A stretch of DNA of 64,000 nucleotides, from contig NZ_JAGYKG010000003.1 in assembly GCF_018401815.1 (NCBI RefSeq), positions 124,001 to 188,000 on the forward strand, written 5' to 3'. Positions 60,800-64,000 of the stretch are shown one piece after another. The position numbers were made by a program, and so were the translations under genes. Source of the stretch: Nonlabens sp. (GTDB lineage: Bacteria; Bacteroidota; Bacteroidia; Flavobacteriales; Flavobacteriaceae). How positions within the stretch are numbered: the first letter of the stretch is position 1; every line of letters starts with the position of its first letter. The notes beneath the pieces are model-generated. The model ran no database searches, was not told where the DNA came from, and saw nothing but the letters and a program-made list of their open reading frames with translations.

Positions 60800-61162
60800 T
60801 TACCTAATAATCAATTTTTTTACAAAATTGGAAGAGGTAGTACTCACTCTAAGAAAGTACATTCCAGTACTTAATTTAGAAACATCAAAAGTTTGTACAT
60901 CACTATTAATGCTCCTTTTTGCATTATACACTTGCTTGCCTAAGGAGTTGATAATAGTTAGATCAAGATCATTGCTCGTAGAACTAGAAAAAGTAATTCT
61001 TAAAAAGCCATCTTTGACTGGATTGGTTAGGATGGTAAGTTGTTCCTTTTCTTTTTGAATAGGGTCTACAACAACTATATCCTTACCAAAATCTGGTATG
61101 GACGCAGCACTGAACGAGAACGCAAAAACGCTTATAAATAAAAAGAGTACTGTTTTTCTCAT
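60800..61162 (-). CDS. Small T9SS sorting-domain protein
   Basis: The 120-residue protein has a signal peptide (MRKTVLFLFISVFAFSFSAA) and then little but a type A C-terminal sorting domain of the type IX secretion system: QLTILTNPVKDGFLRITFSS, DLDLTIINSLGKQVYNAKRS, FDVSKLSTGMYFLRVSTTSS and NFVKKLIIR. Such domains normally sit at the end of a larger cargo. Here there is hardly a cargo, only about 20 residues (SIPDFGKDIVVVDPIQKEKE). It may be a small surface protein or a leftover sorting domain. It lies between trmD and rplS, in the same direction, which is an odd place for a secreted protein. Confidence 0.8.
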   Translation of the reverse strand: MRKTVLFLFISVFAFSFSAASIPDFGKDIVVVDPIQKEKEQLTILTNPVKDGFLRITFSSSTSNDLDLTIINSLGKQVYNAKRSINSDVQTFDVSKLSTGMYFLRVSTTSSNFVKKLIIR

Positions 61163-61209
61163 AATAAAATTCTCTAGCAAATTTAAAACTTTTTAACCAA
61201 TTATTGGGG

Positions 61210-61890
61210 TTAATCTTCGCTTAAAAGATCGGGCCTTCTTTCTTGTGTTCTTTCCAAAGCCTTCTCTTCCCTCCATAACTCTATGGCTCCAAGGTTACCA
61301 CTTAATAGTATTTCAGGAACTTTATGACCCTTATAGTCTGCAGGACGTGTATAAACGGGAGGGGCCAGCAGTCCGTCTTGAAAACTATCGGTCAAAGCAC
61401 TAGTTTCATCACTAATCACGCCAGGAATTAATCGGATTAACGCATCACATAAAACAGCAGCTCCTAACTCGCCACCAGATAGAACATAATCTCCTATAGA
61501 GATTTCTTTGGTAATGTATAGATCGCGCACCCGTTGGTCGATTCCTTTATAATGGCCACATACAATCATGATGTTTTCTTTAAGTGAAAGGTGGTTAGCC
61601 ATTCTTTGATTTAAGGTTTCACCGTCTGGAGTCATATAAATCACTTCGTCGTATTCTCGCTCTGACTTTAGTCCGTTAATCATCTTATCTAGTGGCTCAA
61701 TCATCATCACCATTCCTGCTCCACCGCCATACTGATAATCGTCTACCTGATTGTATGTATTAAGTCCGTACTTTCTTAAATTATGCATATACACTTCTAC
61801 GAGGCCTTTCTCGATGCTTCGTTTTAAAATGGAAGCTTCAAATGGACTTTGTATTAATTCAGGTAATAAGGTGATGATGTCTATACGCAC
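61210..61890 (-). CDS. trmD: tRNA (guanine-N1-)-methyltransferase
   Basis: TrmD methylates G37 next to the anticodon and so keeps the reading frame. It is a SPOUT enzyme with a trefoil knot. The 226 residues include [72 protein letters not shown] and [20 protein letters not shown], ending in [20 protein letters not shown], all standard for the family. It is first in a transcript with the sorting-domain gene and rplS. Confidence 0.97.
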   Translation of the reverse strand: MRIDIITLLPELIQSPFEASILKRSIEKGLVEVYMHNLRKYGLNTYNQVDDYQYGGGAGMVMMIEPLDKMINGLKSEREYDEVIYMTPDGETLNQRMANHLSLKENIMIVCGHYKGIDQRVRDLYITKEISIGDYVLSGGELGAAVLCDALIRLIPGVISDETSALTDSFQDGLLAPPVYTRPADYKGHKVPEILLSGNLGAIELWREEKALERTQERRPDLLSED

Positions 61891-61988
61891 GATGCTGTTT
61901 TAGGGCAAAGTTAAAGGAATTGTTCGAGGTTAACAGAAAAAGGAGCAGTTGTTAACTTTAAATAACTCCTATAACACTATGTTTTCAA

Positions 61989-62195
61989 TCAACTCCAGTC
62001 ATTCTCTTCTAGTTCAAATATATCGAATACGGTTACTTTAAAAACGCTAGCCATTTTTAACGCTAGTAGGGTAGAGGGTACATATTTTCCTTTTTCTATC
62101 GTATTAATGGTTTGACGGCTTACTTGTATTTGATCTGCTAGATCTTGTTGTGTAAAATCATGCATGGCTCGCAATACTTTTAATTTATTCTTCAT
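61989..62195 (-). CDS. Small XRE-type regulator
   Basis: The 68-residue protein is one Cro/C1 helix-turn-helix domain: MKNKLKVLRAMHDFTQQDLA, DQIQVSRQTINTIEKGKYVP, STLLALKMASVFKVTVFDIF. It is of the type that regulates a neighbouring membrane protein gene. The start is the ATG at 62193-62195; its first bases overlap the end of the membrane-protein gene by 11 bases, so translation is coupled. The likely targets are its own operon. Confidence 0.9.
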   Translation of the reverse strand: MKNKLKVLRAMHDFTQQDLADQIQVSRQTINTIEKGKYVPSTLLALKMASVFKVTVFDIFELEENDWS

Positions 62196-62661
62196 CACTC
62201 GCCTTTTGAAGTTGGTGTTTTTTCCATTCCAACCTAATAATGAAAAATAACAATAAGGTAAATACATTAAAAACAGTCATCACGATCATATCCAAATCGG
62301 TAAGAAAAAATAAGGACAAGATCAAAATGGAATAATTAAAGTAAATGGCCCATATCAAAGAGCTTTTTCTAATATCGCTGATCAACTCATCTTCAATTCG
62401 TTCTTTAGAGAATCCAAATAGAAGCCCACCTATAATTATAGATAAAATGATCAAGTGTATGCTAATGTTCGTTTCTACCATCTGAAAATACTCTCGCTCA
62501 GAAAATAGAGGGTTGGTCATAATTACAGGCATTCTGATGTCTAGAAAAGACAATTCTACATCAACATTAAAAAGCATGCCCATAATAAAGAGGCTAAAAC
62601 CAATTGTAAATAGTAGCAACCCCACTTTTTTATACTTGTAAGGAAATAAATAATTTTTCAT
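62185..62661 (-). CDS. Membrane protein paired with XRE regulator
   Basis: A 158-residue protein with four predicted membrane helices: YKKVGLLLFTIGFSLFIMGM, NISIHLIILSIIIGGLLFGF, SLIWAIYFNYSILILSLFFL and MIVMTVFNVFTLLLFFIIRL. A loop of about 40 residues lies between helices 1 and 2. No functional motif is visible. Operons of such a membrane protein with a small XRE regulator are common in Bacteroidota and Firmicutes, and their function is unknown. Confidence 0.8.
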   Translation of the reverse strand: MKNYLFPYKYKKVGLLLFTIGFSLFIMGMLFNVDVELSFLDIRMPVIMTNPLFSEREYFQMVETNISIHLIILSIIIGGLLFGFSKERIEDELISDIRKSSLIWAIYFNYSILILSLFFLTDLDMIVMTVFNVFTLLLFFIIRLEWKKHQLQKASDEE

Positions 62662-62770
62662 AAAAAGTTTATTTTTAAAGCAAATGTAATATAAATTATA
62701 CTAAAAGTAAAATAGACTGTACAAAAAGTAATATAAAATTTACAATTAAAGGTGGTTGATAGCACTTGTA

Positions 62771-62835
62771 AACTATGCTAGCAGTTCAATAACTATTTAA
62801 GTAGTTGGATAACTAAATTATTAGTTATACATTTG
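62771..62835 (+). promoter_or_regulatory. Three phased operators and promoter of the BlaI-type gene
   Basis: AACTATGCTAGCAGTT (62771-62786), AACTATTTAAGTAGTT (62791-62806) and AACTAAATTATTAGTT (62811-62826) are 16-base AACT...AGTT elements, each starting exactly 20 bases after the last. The third has wider symmetry (ATAACTAA/TTAGTTAT) and abuts the perfect -7 box TACATTTG at 62828-62835. A repressor bound there would block the promoter. Confidence 0.75.
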
Positions 62836-62873
62836 AGTGACCTAATAATCACACCAACATTAATCCTATAGTT

Positions 62874-63233
62874 ATGGAAAAATTAACGCAAAAAGAAGAA
62901 GAGGTAATGCAAGCACTTTGGAGTCTCAAGAACGCTTTTGTCAAAGAAATCGTTCCTGAACTCCAGGGAGCTAACCATTATAATACAGTTTCTACTATTG
63001 TTCGCAAGCTGGAAGAAAAGGCATATGTAGCTCATGAAGCCTTTGGTAAGACGCATCGTTATTTCCCTATTGTTGAAAAAGAAGCCTACCGCAACAAGTT
63101 TGTAACTCATGCGATGACCAGTTATTTTAATGATTCTTATAAGAATATGGTTTCCTTTTTTGCAAAAGATGAGAAAATAAGCGCTACAGAATTGAGAGAG
63201 ATTTTGGAAATGATAGAATCTAAAGAGAAATAA
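62874..63233 (+). CDS. BlaI/MecI-family repressor
   Basis: The 119-residue winged-helix protein matches BlaI: MEKLTQKEEEVMQALWSLKN, AFVKEIVPELQGANHYNTVS, TIVRKLEEKAYVAHEAFGKT and HRYFPIVEKEAYRNKF, then a dimerisation helix bundle. BlaI-type repressors bind inverted repeats as dimers and are cleaved when the partner BlaR1-type sensor is activated. Here the partner gene follows one base later. The three operators upstream suggest autoregulation. The target of the pair in Bacteroidota is usually not a beta-lactamase; none is seen here. Confidence 0.9.
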   Translation: MEKLTQKEEEVMQALWSLKNAFVKEIVPELQGANHYNTVSTIVRKLEEKAYVAHEAFGKTHRYFPIVEKEAYRNKFVTHAMTSYFNDSYKNMVSFFAKDEKISATELREILEMIESKEK

Positions 63234-63234
63234 G

Positions 63235-64000
63235 ATGGAAGCTGTACTAGAATACCTATTAAAAAGCGCAGGAGTACTCAGTATATTTGTACTCGTGTAT
63301 CATTTTTTATTGCGCCGCCTTACTTTTTTCAATACCAACCGGTGGTTTTTATTAGCTGGTATTGCTGCTAGCATCCTCGTTCCCTTAATAGAAATTACTC
63401 AAATCGTTTATATAGAGCAGACAGAGCAACTGAACTATACCCCTCAACAATTTTATACTCCCATGGCTGTGATTCATGAGCAACTGCTGGTGGAAGCAAC
63501 CACTTTTGATTATGGAATGCTCGCCAGTTACCTATACCTGGCTATGGCCCTGTTTTTCCTTAGTAAAATGCTGGTAGAACTAAGCTCTTTGCGCAGTTTG
63601 ATTCGTTCTGGATCTCAAAAACGAGTTGGGAAGTTTGTTTTTGTTACGCTTTCGCGAAAGCTAACCCCCTTCAGTTTCTTTAACTATATATGTTACTCTC
63701 GAGAAGATGAAGGCACAGCAGCACTAAATGTAATCTTAGAGCACGAAAAAGTTCATGCAAAGCAATGGCACTCTATTGACCTACTAATATCCCATATTTT
63801 TAGAGCTCTTTTTTGGTTCAATCCGCTAGTCTGGTTATTAAAAAGACAGATAGGGGAGAACCTCGAGTTTATTGCCGACTCCAAGGCCAAAACACAAAAC
63901 ACCACAGGAATAAGCTACGAACGTACCTTGCTCAGCACGGTGGCCTGTCATATGCAGCCTGCACTAGCCAATAATTTCTTTACCCCATTTATTAAAAAAC
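63235..64000 (+). CDS. BlaR1-type M56 membrane peptidase, N-terminal part
   Basis: The gene starts at 63235, one base after the repressor's stop codon, and runs off the right edge after 255 codons. Membrane helices occur near residues 10-28 (GVLSIFVLVYHFLLRRLTFF), 38-55 and 100-115 (YLYLAMALFFLSKMLVE). The zinc-metalloprotease motif is in VILEHEKVHAKQWHSIDLLI (HExxH), and EFIADSKAK supplies the third ligand. Such sensors cleave themselves and their repressor after a signal at the outer face. The Bacteroidota forms often carry a TonB-like or carboxypeptidase-regulatory domain at the C-terminus, which cannot be seen here. Palindrome copy 13 encodes LSRK in VTLSRKLTPF. Confidence 0.92.
   Translation, partial: MEAVLEYLLKSAGVLSIFVLVYHFLLRRLTFFNTNRWFLLAGIAASILVPLIEITQIVYIEQTEQLNYTPQQFYTPMAVIHEQLLVEATTFDYGMLASYLYLAMALFFLSKMLVELSSLRSLIRSGSQKRVGKFVFVTLSRKLTPFSFFNYICYSREDEGTAALNVILEHEKVHAKQWHSIDLLISHIFRALFWFNPLVWLLKRQIGENLEFIADSKAKTQNTTGISYERTLLSTVACHMQPALANNFFTPFIKK
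63647..63661. repeat. TTTCGCGAAA palindrome, copy 13 (in M56 gene)
   Basis: CGCTTTCGCGAAAGC, in frame, read as LSRK shortly before the HExxH motif. Confidence 0.9.

Overview
The window looks like a chromosomal segment of a marine-type Flavobacteriaceae member (Bacteroidota). The DNA is AT-rich. Promoters carry the Bacteroidota -7 box TAnnTTTG. Genes typical of the group are present: a type IX secretion sorting domain, bacillithiol deacetylase BshB1, monomeric isocitrate dehydrogenase, HYC_CC_PP and PepSY copper-locus proteins, and an RND permease fused to its outer-membrane channel. A short palindrome with core TTTCGCGAAA occurs 13 times, often inside genes, where it encodes AFAKA or LSRK.

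Layout. 1-5.5 kb is a decayed accessory zone: a ParE-type toxin/antitoxin pair cut by the window edge, an RHS fragment, a truncated XRE regulator, a frameshifted DUF4468 gene, a WG-repeat protein and a truncated copy of the persulfide dioxygenase found intact at 43.6 kb. 5.6-23.8 kb is a stress/low-oxygen type island: small helical proteins, pta-ackA, a P1B-4 metal ATPase, an AhpD-like protein, two triple-BON proteins, a sigma factor, a receiver-CRP regulator with its PAS histidine kinase, an exported superoxide dismutase and Hsp20. 24-36.5 kb is a copper-resistance locus: HYC_CC_PP, CusA-like RND, TolC-like channel, heavy-metal-binding lipoprotein, CopA, DUF2911, PepSY, CusB-like adaptor. 36.5-43 kb holds a second RND operon. 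43.5-46.6 kb is a sulfide-detoxification group: persulfide dioxygenase-rhodanese, TauE exporter and a Crp/Fnr regulator. 47-53 kb is a third metal efflux operon with the RND-channel fusion. 53-62 kb is mostly housekeeping: tRNA-His, bshB1, a trans-sulfuration enzyme, hutI-hutG, icd, rplS, trmD. The window ends in a BlaI/BlaR1-type pair.

How it fits together. Twelve promoters read from eleven copies of a TGAY-N4-RTCA dyad. In eleven of the twelve, the dyad centre lies exactly 29.5 bases before the first base of the -7 box, the geometry of a CRP/FNR-type class II activator site. They drive most of the stress island, the second RND operon, the decayed dioxygenase copy, and one promoter with no gene behind it, which ends at a strong terminator and may make a small RNA. 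The likely regulator is the receiver-CRP protein at 18.2-19.2 kb. A sister motif, GTAAC-N4-GTTAC, has the same spacing before the dioxygenase and TauE genes and probably belongs to the Crp/Fnr protein at 46 kb. The kinase beside the receiver-CRP gene carries an in-frame TAG that removes its last 38 codons, so the input to the main regulator may be altered or lost in this strain.
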